From assembly GCA_016858145.1 (NCBI GenBank), contig JAEHOE010000002.1:992001-1056000 (forward strand): 64,000 bases of DNA, written 5' to 3'. Of this stretch, positions 1 through 11,600 are shown one piece after another. Origin of the DNA: Edaphochlamys debaryana (Eukaryota; Chlorophyta; Chlorophyceae; Chlamydomonadales). Both the position numbers and the translations under genes were made by a program. Position 1 is the stretch's first letter, and every line of letters begins with the position of its first letter. The notes under the pieces are model-generated. The model saw only the letters and a program-made list of their open reading frames with translations. It searched no databases and was not told the origin of the DNA.

Positions 1-564
1 CTGTGGGCCCTGCGCTGGGAGAACGTGTGGAAGGAAGCTTTCTGGCGCTTGGCGCTCAACGGCTTTACTGGCTTTTCGGCACATGAAGGAACGGCCACGT
101 GCCCATGTGAGATTGCGATGCACGGAGGGGACAGATTGCACCACTTTTGGAAATGCTACTTGGCTGAGGGCCTGGTTGATGAGATGTGCGCGTGTCTAGG
201 GGGCGAGCAGGGCATGCCATGGACCTGGCCACTTCGCCGGTTCAATCTTTGGCTGGCTCGACCAACGGAGGGAGTTGACCAGAGAGTGTGGGATGTGGTG
301 TGTCTTGCAGCCACGACAGCCATGGAGAAGGGACGCCGATATCTATACGCGACAAGGGAGAATGGGAATCGCCTCGGGGTGCTGAACCGTGGACGTGTGT
401 TGGTGTCAGCTGAGTTTTGGGGAGCGCTTCACTCTTTTGCTGCGCTCAGGCCACCAAGTGGCTGGGAGACAATACCGGCGGACCACCCTTTCCTGCGAGT
501 CTCAGGTGGCAGATTGACTGTGCAGGAGCCCCCAGGCGTCCTGGCCTTGATTGACGATGATTAA
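1..564 (+). mobile_element. 3' end of a LINE-type reverse transcriptase ORF
   Basis: The reading frame is open from base 1 and ends at TGA/TAA around 564, so only the C-terminal ~187 residues are inside the window. A Cys-rich segment with the order C-P-C, H, then H-H-F-W-K-C (about residues 34-51) has the layout of the zinc-binding segment found at the C-terminus of reverse transcriptases of LINE-like elements in green algae. The rest is a plain, Trp-rich tail with no other motif I recognise. No poly(A) tail or target-site duplication is clear downstream. The polymerase and endonuclease domains must lie to the left, outside the window, so intactness cannot be judged. A host gene with a similar zinc motif is possible but less likely. 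Confidence 0.55.
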
Positions 565-1606
565 AGGCACAGCGGAATTAGTGGAATAGTACTGAGGGGG
601 GCTCTACGGGCCCGACCCTAGCAACGTGGTGTGACGACCGAAAGTCAGTCACGTTGCGTGGGTGTCGGTGTGCAGGTGGCACACCCAGTAGGTGGCGCTC
701 TCGCTCAACCCCTCCCCTTCTGGAGGCGGTTCCTGCTGTAACCATCGCATCCTGCGCCAGTGAAGCTTAGCTTGCGATGCGACATACCACCGAGCAGGCT
801 TGGGGCAGGTGGGCTGGGAGGCATTGGCGGGGGCGGGCTCGGGGGAGGTGGGCTAGGCGGAGACGGCGGAGGCCCGCTGGGGCCAGGAGGGAAGGGGCGA
901 GGGGGGCAGAGGAGAAGGCAGGGAAGGCGGTGGTGGGGACGGAGGGGGCGGACTCGGCGGCAGCGGGGGCGGCGGCGGCGGGGCCGGCGGGGAGGGCGGG
1001 GAGGGCGGGAGGGGGCTTGGAGGCGGCGGCGAAGGCGGCAATGGTGGTGACGGGGAAGGGGGCGGAGGTGAGGGTGGGGAGGGCGGCAGCGGTGAAGGCG
1101 GGGACGGACTGGGCGGCAGGGGCGGCGACGGGGGCGGCGGTGGAGGTGAGGGGGGCACGGGTGATGGAGGCTCAGGCGAGGGAGGTGGGGACGGCGGTGG
1201 GGAGGGGGGGCACACGTACACGCAGTAGCGACCTGCGTGTCGTACAGAGGGGCGTACGGGAAAGCGCATTCATTCACAGCCCTGTGCCGGAATAACAGGA
1301 TACAGGCAGCGAACGGCACCCGTCTTACTGAGCCGAACAGGGCCGAACCGGCATGGACCTCTGTGGCTCTGTCCTATCGCTCTGCGCCCCGTTGCGCTCC
1401 CATCCGCCGTGCACCGCCGGCCCCGCCTCCCTCCTGGCCTCCCCCCTTGCCCATTCCTCATAGCTTGCGTGTCGGCACTCACCCGGCGGGGCTGGCGGGA
1501 TGTTGGGCAGCGTGGAAGCGGCTTCGGCGGCTGCCACCTCAGCCACGTGGATGAGCGCCAGGCGACTGAAGGGCACAGACTGGAGCACCAGCAGCATGCT
1601 CACGAG

Positions 1607-1799
1607 CACCTGGAGAGCAGCGGGCGCCAAGCTTTGAAACGACGTGCGTGCGCTGCCGCCGACGCATGTGACGACGCCCGCCCCCGCAAGTGCCGCACGC
1701 ACGGCCTGCCATCGTCGCGGCTGGCACTGCTCCCTTCCTTCCCTTCCCTCGCTTCCCTCCTTCCCCTTTCGCATTCTCACGAGCTCGCACCTGGAGAGC
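1607..1799. repeat. 181-bp insertion flanked by direct repeats
   Basis: The 12-bp sequence CACCTGGAGAGC occurs at 1607-1618 and again at 1788-1799, each preceded by CTCACGAGC. The intact copy of this region (around 7620-7635) has the sequence once. The extra 181 bp therefore look inserted, or locally duplicated, inside the first exon of the truncated gene copy. Confidence 0.6.
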
Positions 1800-2290
1800 G
1801 CGACGCCCATGAGTCGCGAGCGTGTACATCCTCGACTGAGCCGTCACGGCGAAGACGCGTTTAAGGCCAGTAACTGCGGTTGTTACCGAGGGCAGAAGAG
1901 CGATTGGTAGCTGTTGCCGCCCCAAAATGCGGCTGGCTGGGGTCACAGCTAGGGCATGCCGTTCGTCGAAACACGTCCAAGCTACCGCGGGAGGCTGTTA
2001 CGCAATTTCTGACTCCCCTAAGTTATACCATTATCGTTATCATGGGCGGTGGAGTCCCGAGCGCACCTTATGAGCCGTTGAGCGAGTGGCCTAACGGCAT
2101 CCCGAGCCCTCAGCGTCTCAGCGTCTCGACGACAGCAGTCTTTCTGCACCAGAACTGTCAGTGAAGTCCAAGGACGGGTCTGGGCGCAAGTGGCGCGAAG
2201 CCCGCGCGTGCGGTGCGAAGCCTGCTCGGGAATGTGCAGCCTAGGCAGCATACGCAGCCCACAAAATTGGCACAGTCGTCGGCCCAAATT

Positions 2291-2299
2291 GTATATATA
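2291..2299 (-). promoter_or_regulatory. TATA-like element of the truncated copy
   Basis: On the minus strand the sequence reads CTATATATAC, about 350-450 bases upstream of the first exon of the broken copy. It lies at the position equivalent to the TATA box at 8191-8197 in the intact copy, and the following CATGATGCGG (plus strand) is also shared. Confidence 0.5.
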
Positions 2300-2385
2300 G
2301 CCCATGATGCGGAGGGAACGGCGGGTTTGTGCGGCAGCACGCGACCTCACTCATTTCTTGCCACGAGCGATGGCCCCGCGCACCC

Positions 2386-3980
2386 AGGACATGTATGCCC
2401 GTCTCGCGCGCACGGCTGCTTCACCTACACGATGCGGCTTCCTGCCACGTTGTCTTCTCTAACACCGCGCAGGAGGGACCGGGTCGGACGGGGGGCACCG
2501 GCTGTCTGTTGAGACTGTCAAGATCAGTGGCAGCGGTCCCATGTGTCCCCAGGTGTGTCATATGCGCCTGCACTGCCCCGCCCAGGCTGCCCCCGCCTTT
2601 CCCCCTCGACCTCCTCCTAGCTATGGACGCGCGAAGGGGCCTGTCATGGTCTCAGCCCTCCGTAACATGTTTCTGACTGCCGTACAGGCGCTGCCGTAAA
2701 AGGGGTCTTGGAGCATATGGTGGGGCCTAAGGCCCCCACGCAGCTACACGACCCCAACACAGCTACCCAGAACGGGAATTAGACCACTGTTGAATGGCGC
2801 CCTGCCGTCATGTTACACGCTTAAAAAGCTTCAGTCACACCCGGGCCCGATTACCGGTACCGGCATCCGTCCTTGCTGCCCCTTTCTTCGGGGCAGTAGG
2901 TTGCTATAAAGCAGAGACCACGGTGAAAGGACGGAGTTGGGGTGTCACGGTGGGTTATAATGCCCGCTCCCGTGTACACGCATGCACGGGGGCACCATTA
3001 AGCAATCAGAGATCACCCGTGGAGGCCACATTTGGGGTCACGGTACTCTGTCACGCAAAACTTGCGCCACGGTTTGCGCGGGCGCAGCATCTAAACACGG
3101 ACCATGAAGCGTATGGAGGGCAGGCAGCGGCCAACAGGAACGCCTCAGCGGCGCCCCGCAAATGAAAGAATGGTCTCGTAATGAGTCCTAGCTTGGAAGA
3201 ATGAGAATCTAGCGGCCTTGCGTTGCTTGGCTGGAGCTTTTCAGCGCCATAGGCTGGCAATCCACACAAGGCCCGCCGTCGTTGCTTACTGTAGGCCAGG
3301 ATTGTCCCCCACACGTTGAAACATATGAGTGGCTGCCCGAAGAACTAAGATTAGAAAAGAGTCTGGGACCAACCGGTCCCCGAGCAGGGCACAAACGTTA
3401 TACGACAGATCATGGGGGTCTCGGCCCAGCGTCATGCATCTAGGACGTTGGAAGGCACAAAGCACATTTATTGTCATGAAGGACGCCGGTTCACAACGAC
3501 AACGCCGGCGCGGCGCCGATGGCTGACTGTAAGGCAACATACGCCAAACCAGCTGTGGGTGTCACCCCTGCGCCAAACGGCCTGAATGAGGGATTGAGGG
3601 GTTGTGACGCCGGAATGAGGAACAACACGCCCACCCAGACTAAGTGCCGCAGACATCTCGCCAAGCGGCGGCCGGAACACAGGAATCAGGAATCCTGGGT
3701 CGCATAACAACAGATACCCCACTGGGACAGTCGCAGAGGGCCCGCGCGAAAACGCCCTGTCCTTGAGGCAAAGCCAAAGGCCGTAGGCCTGCTCGGCCTT
3801 TGGTTGGGATCATGGAAATGCGGTCATGGCCCGAGTCAGCGGCAACAGGGGCCGCCTGGACCGGTGCTGTGTGGTGTCACCGTCGGCTGGGGCCGTTGCA
3901 CCCGGTAGCTTGGCCTGCCCAGCGGGCCGGGTCGTGCCCTTCAGCTGCACGCTTAATCGGCTTTACTAATGTTGAACAGC
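2386..3980. other. Intergenic spacer, no gene seen
   Basis: No reading frame here has family features or a convincing exon structure on either strand. It lies between the truncated copy and the 3' end of the intact Pro-rich membrane protein gene, so its right part should be the 3' UTR of that gene. It holds one strong hairpin (3774-3803) and scattered short direct repeats. Confidence 0.5.
3774..3803. terminator. Perfect 10-bp hairpin in the 3' flank
   Basis: CCAAAGGCCG (3774-3783) and CGGCCTTTGG (3794-3803) pair perfectly around a 10-base loop. It sits about 180 bases past the stop codon of the minus-strand Pro-rich membrane protein gene, so it would fall in that transcript's 3' UTR. A role in 3'-end formation or mRNA stability is only a guess. 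Confidence 0.35.
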
Positions 3981-6900
3981 TTACTCATCCTCCCGGGCCC
4001 TCGACGGCGCAGGCGCTACGCGCGTGATGCCGACGTCATTCCCGCCTCCACCTCCGCCAGTGTTACTCCTCTTCCTGATCACGATCACGACGACGACAAC
4101 GATCAGGATCAGGGCAACCGTTCCACCAACCGCCACGCCCACGATGAGGCCCACGTTGGGCCCATCGTCGCCCGCCGGCGGCGGCGGCTCGCTGGCGGGC
4201 GGCGCGGGTAGTTGCGTGCTCTGCACCGCTGCCGAGAGGGCGGCGCCCGTGTACGATGCCCTGAAGGCGGTGGGATCGAGCGCTCCGCTGCCCATCTGGG
4301 ATGCGGCGGTGGCCATGCTCGTACTGGCCAGGGTTGCCACCTGACGGGGGAGGCACCGCCAGGCACGGGAAAGGGGTTCGAGGCAGGAGGGGTGGGCGGA
4401 GGCACTTGGGGTTTGAAGGGCCAATGGAGGCGTGGCTAGCTGCCCTTCCTCCGCCCCTGCCTCCACGCCCTCAGCCCGTGTCCGTCCTTGCCGCCCCATC
4501 GCCATCCCTCGCACCGCACCTTGGCCGACTGCGTGTAGGCCTGGACTTCGCTGCCTGCCCTTGCCGCCCCCGTCTGTCCCCCCTCACGGTGCACACCCCA
4601 CCCCTCCCTCAATGCACACGCACGCACACACCTTGGCCGACTGCGTGTAGATCTCCCTCAGCTTCTCCGCCGTCAGCTCGCCGCTCGCCAGCAGCGCCTG
4701 CTGCGCCGCGATGAGGCCATTGGCCTCGGCCAGGGAGGCAGCCAGCGACGCAATCGCGGCGGAGCGATTCACGCCCGCGGCGCCCTCCTGCAGCTGCCTT
4801 TCCCTCCGGCGCGCTTCTAAGCCCTGATTGTTGCTACTGCTAGCGCCGTAACCAGCAATGGCGCGGGCGTGCTTGGAAGCTGGGGAGTCGGGGCGCTGGG
4901 AGAGCCACAGCAGCTCGCGGGCTTCCGCGTTGGGCAGCTGAGCAAAGGCGTGCGACAGGGGCCCCGACAGCGCTGAGCGTCGGGCCATGGAGCCGGCCAG
5001 GAAGAGCAGGGCGGCGGCCATGGCGTCGGTGAGACCGGCCGCGGTGGTGATGTTGCCTTTGGGGGGTGAGGATGCGGGGAGGGCAACGGGAGGGAGGGGT
5101 TTAAAACAGGAGTGCAAGGCAAGTGAGTGCTCGGGGGGGGGGCGCCTGGGAGGGAGGGGTAAGTGGAGGACCGTTGGCACCGCGAGCACAAACAGCAGTC
5201 TAGACGACTCGGGGTCGCCCCAATTAACCCTCACCTCAACCTCAACCCAACCCTGCCCCCTCCCCCCACCTGTTGGGCTGGTCAGCGCGAACGCGATCCC
5301 CCGCTGCACCCCCTCCACGGCCTCCGCGGGGGGCAGCCCGAACAGCGAGGCGAACAGCGAGGCGGTGGTCACCACAGAGCCCAGGACCAGGTAGTTGGCC
5401 TTGGGGGGGGATCGTGGGGGAAAGGGGTCATGGCACCTTGGGGGATGTTTATGGCGGGTAGAACCATGGCGTGTGGCGTGTGGGAGGCAGAAGTCAAGTC
5501 ACCGCTTCGGTCTCCCGCCGCTGCCCCGTTTCCAAACATGCGCCACCGCCCCAAGACCCACCATGCCCACGGCCACGCCGCGTGCCGTCACCGCCCGGCC
5601 CGCGGCCAGTGCCTCGCCAGTCTCTGCCACGTAGTCGTACCCGGGCAGGCCCGCTGACTCAGCCTTGCCCAGGCCCAGCCGGGCCCCGAAGATCTGCATG
5701 CCGCCTTCCAGCTCCCCGCCGTACACCATCTGGGGGTAGAGGTGGAGGAGGGGAGGTGGGGAGGTGCTGTGGCGTGCAGCTGCGGGATCACACTAGCTCA
5801 AGCTCAGGCCGGGGAGCGGCGGGGCTCTCTGCGGTCTGCCCCCAAGCGACCCAACCGTAACTGTGTGGATGCATTTCAAACCCGCCCTGGAGCGCTTCCA
5901 GAGACCCCGCGTTGACCCAACCACCCCTGGGCCCCGCGGAAGGCGCCCTTAGTCCTAAAGGGGGCGGGGCGGGGGGACGGGGCTGGTCGTAACAAATCAT
6001 GGCGCAGGCGGGCGGGGGCGGAGAGGGGGGCGCGGGAGGGCGGGGGCTGGGCGGAGGTGGAGAGGGCGGAACGGGGGGGAAGGGGCTGGGGGGCACGGGG
6101 CTGGGGGGCGGGGAAGGCGGGAGGGGCGGAGGGGGAGAGGGGGGGTGGGGGGAGAGGGAGGAGAGGGGGGCGGAGGCGGGGGCGGCGATGGGGGCGGAGG
6201 CGAGGGTGGCAATGGGGGCGGAGGGGGTGGAGGCGGGGGCGAGGGAGGCGGGGGCGAAGGAGGGGGCGGGGATGGGGGGAAGAGGAGGGGGGTGGGGATG
6301 GAGGAGGGGGAGAGGGAGGGAGCGGAGGGGGTGGAGGAGGCGAGGGCGGTTTGGGGCTGCCCGGTGGGGGCCCGAGGGGCAGGTTGGGAGGCTGCGGACT
6401 TGGGGGCAGCGGGGACGGGGGTGGCGGGTCGGGTGGGGGCGGCGAAGGTGGTGGGGGGTTGGGTGGCGGCGGCGGAGGAGGAAATGGTGGCGGGGGGTTC
6501 GGGGGCTCGGGGCTTGGGGGTAGGGGCGACGGGGGTGATGGCTCAGGAGGCGAGGGTGAGGGTGGGTTGGGCAGAGGAGGGGGGGGGCGAGGGGGGAAGA
6601 GGGCTCGGGGGAAGTGGGGGTGGCGGTGAGGGAGGCAGTGGTGGCTCAGGCGAGGGTGGTGGTGGGCTCGGCGGTGGGCTGGGCGGGGGAGGATTGGGGG
6701 GCAGGGGAGAAGGGGGCAGTGGGCTCGGGGGCTCGGGGCTGGGTGGACGAGGGTGGCGGAGGGTCAGGAGGGGGCGGTGGGGGCGGGCTTGGGGGAGCTG
6801 GGCTGGGAGGCATTGGCGGGGGCGGGCTCGGGGGAGGAGGGCTAGGCGGAGACGGCGGAGGCCCGCTGGGGCCAGGAGGGAAGGGAGAGGGGGGCAGAGG

Positions 6901-7667
6901 AGAAGGCGGGGAAGGCGGTGGTGGGGACGGAGGGGGCGGGCTCGGCGGCAGTGGGGGCGGCGGCGGCGGGGGCGGCGGGGAGGGCGGGAGGGGGCTTGGA
7001 GGCGGCGGCGAAGGCGGCAATGGTGGTGACGGGGAAGGGGGCGGAGGCGAGGGCGGGGAGGGCGGCAGTGGCGAAGGCGGGAGCGGACTGGGCGGCAGGG
7101 GCGGCGACGGGGGCGGCGGGGAAGGCGACGGTGGCACGGGGGATGGAGGCTCAGGCGAGGGTGGCGGGGGCGGCGGTGGGGAAGGGGGGCACACGTACAC
7201 GCAGTAGCGCCCTGCGTGTCGCACAAAAGGGTGTACCGGAAAGCGCATTGGTTGCCTGCCCTGTTGCACCGAGGGGGGTTAAGCGGATGGATGCAGAAGG
7301 CTGGAGCGGGACCCGTCGCACTGAGCCGGACCCGCACCCGGCCTCTGGGCTATCGCTCTGTGGCCCGTCGCGCTCCCCTCCGGTCCAATCTATCTATCTG
7401 CCCATTCCTCGTACCTTACTCCGGCAGGGCACCGGAGCTCCATGTACGGGGTTTTATGGGGCACCAAGCAGGACCCCCCCATGCCTTGCGGCACTCACCC
7501 GGCGGGGCCGGCGGGATGTTGGGCAGCGTGGAAGCGGCTTCGGCGGCTGCCACCTCAGCCACGTGGATGAGCGCCAGGCGACTGAAGGGCACAAACGGTG
7601 CTTGAAGCACCAGCATGCTCACGAGCACCTGGAGGGCGCGGCGCCCATGAGTCACGAGTTTCGGCAT
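3981..7667 (-). CDS. Hydroxyproline-rich (Ser-Pro repeat) single-pass membrane protein
   Basis: Exons I can place are 7667-7499 (ATG, Arg/His-rich then hydrophobic signal-peptide-like start), a Pro-rich exon from 7211 downward, 5729-5562, 5399-5270, 5056-4632 and 4340-3981. The phases agree at the joins I could test. The Pro-rich exon encodes long SPPPP/PPSPP runs typical of volvocalean cell-wall and pherophorin-type proteins, where Pro is usually hydroxylated and glycosylated. The last exon holds a Gly/Val/Ile-rich membrane segment starting VGLIVGVAVGG, followed by a basic I-R-K-R-S and a short acidic-ended cytoplasmic tail. The middle part (LGLGKAES, NITTAAGLTD, Ala-rich helices) matches no family I know. 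Inference: an anchor between wall or matrix and membrane. Between about 6760 and 6000 the Pro-rich frame changes at least twice, so either extra introns or indels exist there; the exon structure between 6100 and 5730 is unresolved. Confidence 0.7.
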
Positions 7668-8190
7668 CCTCGCCTCCTGAGCCGTCACGGCGAAGACGCG
7701 TTCAGGGCCGGTCACTGTGGTTGCGAACGGGGGCAGAAGAGGGATCGGGAGCTATTGCCGTCCGGAAACGCGGCTGGCGGCGTCACAGAAGGCTGAGCAT
7801 GCCGCCCGTCGAAACGTACCCCAAGCCACCGCGGGAGGCTGATACGACAATTCTGGCTCACCAGAGTCAACATAATTATCTGAACAGTGAACGGCGAGTC
7901 TCGAGCGTACCTCTAAAAGCTGTTGAGCGAGTGGCCTAAACGGGATACCGAGCCCTCAGCGACACCAGACGGGCCGCCGGCCTCGGCGACAGGAGCCCTA
8001 CTGCACTAGTAATGTATGGCTACCCCTGGGACGGGTCTGGCTGCGAGAGTTGGCGAGCTCCGCCAGCCTGGTCGCGAAATGTGGGCAGCCGCGCTCTCGT
8101 CAGCCGTCAGGCATGCCGGCCACAAGCTGTCACTGCTGCCAATTGTGCAGGCAGCGAGTGCAATTAGCAAGGTCGTCGGCCCCAGACCGC

Positions 8191-8197
8191 TTATATA
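8191..8197 (-). promoter_or_regulatory. TATA box of the Pro-rich membrane protein gene
   Basis: The minus strand reads GGCTATATAAGCGG here. The element is conserved in the truncated copy at 2291-2299. The ATG lies about 520 bases downstream, so the 5' UTR would be long or contain an intron. The same AT-rich core read on the plus strand could also serve the divergent helicase gene. Confidence 0.55.
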
Positions 8198-8677
8198 GCC
8201 ATGATGCGGAGGTACGGCCCGGGTTTGTGCGGCAGCACGCGACAGCTCACTTTTCCCCGCAGGTCCCCGCGATGGCCCCGCGCACTAGTAGGAACCGGTG
8301 AGCACTGGTGGAATCGGGGATCGGCATCGAAGACATGGCGGCTGTCACTGAAGGAAATCCACGCCAGCGGCGAAGAGTCTTGTCGGCATGTTGCACGCGA
8401 ACACATGCGCCACCGCTTCCCCAGCACCGACCTCCCCCCCTCGCCCCCCCGCATTTCTCTTCACGCCTCATTCACGCGTTCAAAAGCCATGAGTCCCTAA
8501 GTCAGGGGCCCCGCCGGTCTCGCATGTGTCGTGTCGTCGTACGCAATGGGTCGTACCGTCCGCGATGATAGCAAGCAGCGGCACTTCAAATGCCACACGC
8601 CACAACAGAACTTCAGAAGCAAAGCTGCATTACTGCAGAGCGCATTGTCACCTGCATGTCGGCTGCCTCCTGCAGCA

Positions 8678-11600
8678 ATGGCGCAGGTGCGGATCTCTCT
8701 CGCCGGCATGCTCTCAGCGAGTGGGCGCCAGCTGCCCACGCCTCTGAGCTCAAGGCATGTGATGCGGCGTCGCCCATCCTATGCTCCACCAGAAGCCGGG
8801 GGCTAGCGGCTCTGCTGCATCGGCGGCCGGCGTCCAGGTGCGCTCTCTCGTTCGTTGGTCTGCTGCTAGTCCACCTTCGGGCTGCGATGGTTTCCGCATG
8901 GCCTGCATGTCAAATGTATCAAGCGGCTATGTTGCTTGTTGGTGCAGGTTGCCTTCCCGGCGACCTTGACCCCTCGGCAGCGGGCTATCCTTCATGAACT
9001 GGCTGAGTCTGCTGGGCTTCCACATGAGAGCCAAGGTGTCGGCAACGCGCGACACATTGTCCTCGGCGCGGGCCCTCGCAAGGTAGGCGGCCGCGCATGC
9101 AGTCCGAGAGTGGGTTGCCACCTGGCGGGCTGCGATTGGCTGCATGTGGTTAAGCCAAGCCGAATGTCTGCTAGCATGGTCTGACAGCTTGCATGCACCG
9201 CTTGACCTTGCCCTTCCCGCCCCGCCGCCACCCAGGTCGCCATCCCCAACTCGCCATCGGGCGGCATCTCAGACACCGACCTATGCGCTGCCCTCCTCCA
9301 ACACCTGGGCATCAATGCGTCCGATCGTCTGCGGGGCGGCCCCCAGGCGCCTTCCGGAAGTCGCGGGGGCGCGGGCGGCGGCGGCGGCAATGGCGGCGAG
9401 GCTTCCGTCGCCTCCTTGGAGGCTTTCGTGCAGCTGAGCCGTGAGCTCATTGAGATGGAGCGCAGCGCTGAGGTGGCGCAAGCGGAGGAGGAGACGTCAA
9501 CATGCTCTCCGGAAACGGCGCAGGTGAGATACCAGCAGCCCACTGCTGCCTCGTCACCTGCGCCTTGTTCCGTTTCCGCTGCTCTTCAAACCCCTCGCCC
9601 GGTCCCGCGCACCTGTAGCCTCCCCGTCCACGCATGCATCAACCAGCCCGTCGCCCGGCCCCAGCCCGACCCCAGTTTTCACGCCCGATTCTCAACCCCT
9701 CTTTCCCTCCCGTGCCCTCCCTCCCTTGCCTCCAGGCCCGCGGTCGCACGCTGCTCAACCTCCGCCTGGATGACGTCGAGGGAGGTCTGCTTGGCCGCAC
9801 GCTCCTCACGCTGGTATCCAACAAGGGCTACGGCGCCGGCGGCCCGGCCCCCGAGCTGCCGCCCCACAAGTTCGGACCCCACGACGTCGTCGCGCTGCGC
9901 CCAAACCGCGGCCCCGCGGACGGCCCCGCGCTCGTCTCCGGCGTCATCTACCGAATCCGTGAGTCAGCCATCGTCGTGGCGGTTGACGAGGCCCCCGAAG
10001 ATGGCCTGGACCAACCGCTGCGGTTGGAGAAGCTCGCCAACGAGGTCACCTACCAACGGCTCCGCGGCACGCTGGACACGCTCGTGCGAGTCCGCGGGGG
10101 CACGGCGGCCACGCCCGACGGGCGGCCGCTGCCTGGCGGCTCCATGGTGGACGTTGTGTTCGGGGGCCGGGAGCCGAGGTTCGTGGCGGCGGCGCCGGCC
10201 TGGAAGCCGCGGAATGCCGGGCTTGACGAGAGCCAACAATCGGCGGTTGAGCTGGCGTTGAAGAGCCAAGACGTGGTGCTGGTGCACGGCCCGCCGGGTG
10301 AGTCACGAGGATCGGGGTGCCTGGTGGTTGTGTGGTGGAACTGGATGGGGTTCGGCGGGCGCTCGCCCGCAGTCTTCAGCAGATCGCGCATCATCATGTG
10401 GTGTGTGGTCTCTACAAGGCTGCCACATAAGCGGCACTGGTTTGAGGCGGGCTTGGCTGGGAAGTGCCATTCTCGTTAGGATGATGGGCCTTCATCTCTT
10501 CAGCAGCCTTTACGCACAGCGCAGTTGAAACCCGATGCATTTGCACCGCCAAGCACTCGCACGGGCGTTAATGGAGCGAGCATGGCGCTCCCCGGTCTGT
10601 GCTTGCTTAAGAACTCCCGGACAGCACAAGCTGCTATCCAGACATTGTCGCCCATCCCGTGGCGACCGTGTGTCAAGACGCGGCGACACTTCCACCTTCC
10701 CACTCACTCCTAGCCATTGCGTATGCTGCCATTCCAGCTTCCTGACCTTGCCTCACTCTGCCGCTGCCTCTACATCGCTGGACCACAGGCACGGGCAAGA
10801 CGACGGCGGTGGTCGAGATCATCCTGCAGGAGGTGGCGCGCGGCTCCCGCATTCTCGCCGCCGCCGCGTCAAACATTGCGGTGAGCCCGGAACTCCGCGG
10901 GGCCCTTGCATCTGCACTCCAGTCCTCGTGCCCCTGTCCCGTTGCCTCCACCCTCTCCCGCCGCCCCGAACTCCTTGCTCGCCCCTGCTCCCCTGCCCAA
11001 CGCCACCACTTCCCAGCCCTCTTCTCACCTTGCCTTCCCCTTCCCTTATCTTCTCACCCCCCCTCCAGGTTGATAACCTGGTGGAGCGGCTCGTGCGCGC
11101 CGAGCCCAAGCTGAAGATCGTGCGCATGGGCCACCCCGCCCGGCTGCTGCCCGCCGTGCTCGACTCGTCGCTCGAGGCCCACGTGCTCCGCTCTGACAAT
11201 TCGGCGCTAGCTCGCGACTGCCGCGCCGAGATCAAAGACATCAACTCGAAGCTGCTCAAGCTCGGCCCTCGCGATCGCGCCGAGCGCCGAGCGCTTCGCG
11301 GCGACCTGCGCCGGCTCGGCAAGGAGGAGAAGCAGCGGCAGGAAGCCGCGATCAAGGAGGTGATCAAGAGCGCGCAGGTCGTTTGCTGCACGCTGACTGG
11401 CGTCGCGCACCGACAGCTCGACTTCGAGCTGTTTGACGTGGCGGTGGTGGACGAGGCGGCGCAGGCGCTCGAGGCGGCCACGTGGGGAGCGCTGGTCCGT
11501 GCGCGGAGGGCGGTGCTGGCGGGGGACCACCTGCAGCTCCCGCCCACGGTGGTCAGCGAGGAGGCGGCGAGGCGGGTGAGCAGGGCTGGGTTTCGGTGTG

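Larger units (their letters stand above)
797..2385 (-). pseudogene. Truncated, broken copy of the 5' half of the Pro-rich membrane protein gene
   Basis: This stretch aligns along its length with 6790-8285, the promoter, first exon, first intron and start of the Pro-rich exon of the neighbouring gene. Retained are the TATA-like element, the first-exon end reading L-P-N-I-P-P-A-P-P-G before a GTGAGT donor, the acceptor, and the R-Y-C-V-Y-V-C start of the Ser-Pro-rich exon. It is disabled in two ways: a ~181-bp insertion in the first exon (1607-1787) shifts the signal-peptide frame, and one extra G near 896-905 relative to the other copy shifts the Pro-rich frame, which then stops at 853. The similarity ends near 797, so the membrane segment and C-terminus are absent. 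A short secreted Pro-rich product from a downstream start cannot be excluded. Confidence 0.75.

Noticed and set aside
3209..3722. Several 60-85-codon frames on both strands
   Set aside because: No family features, no splice partners and normal chance length for this GC content.
5999..7207. Long Gly-rich reading frames on the plus strand opposite the Pro-rich exon, and the similar ones at 760-1295
   Set aside because: They are the complement of the Ser-Pro repeats on the minus strand; GGC/GGG-rich complements stay open by composition. The minus strand has splice sites, a TATA box and a membrane domain.
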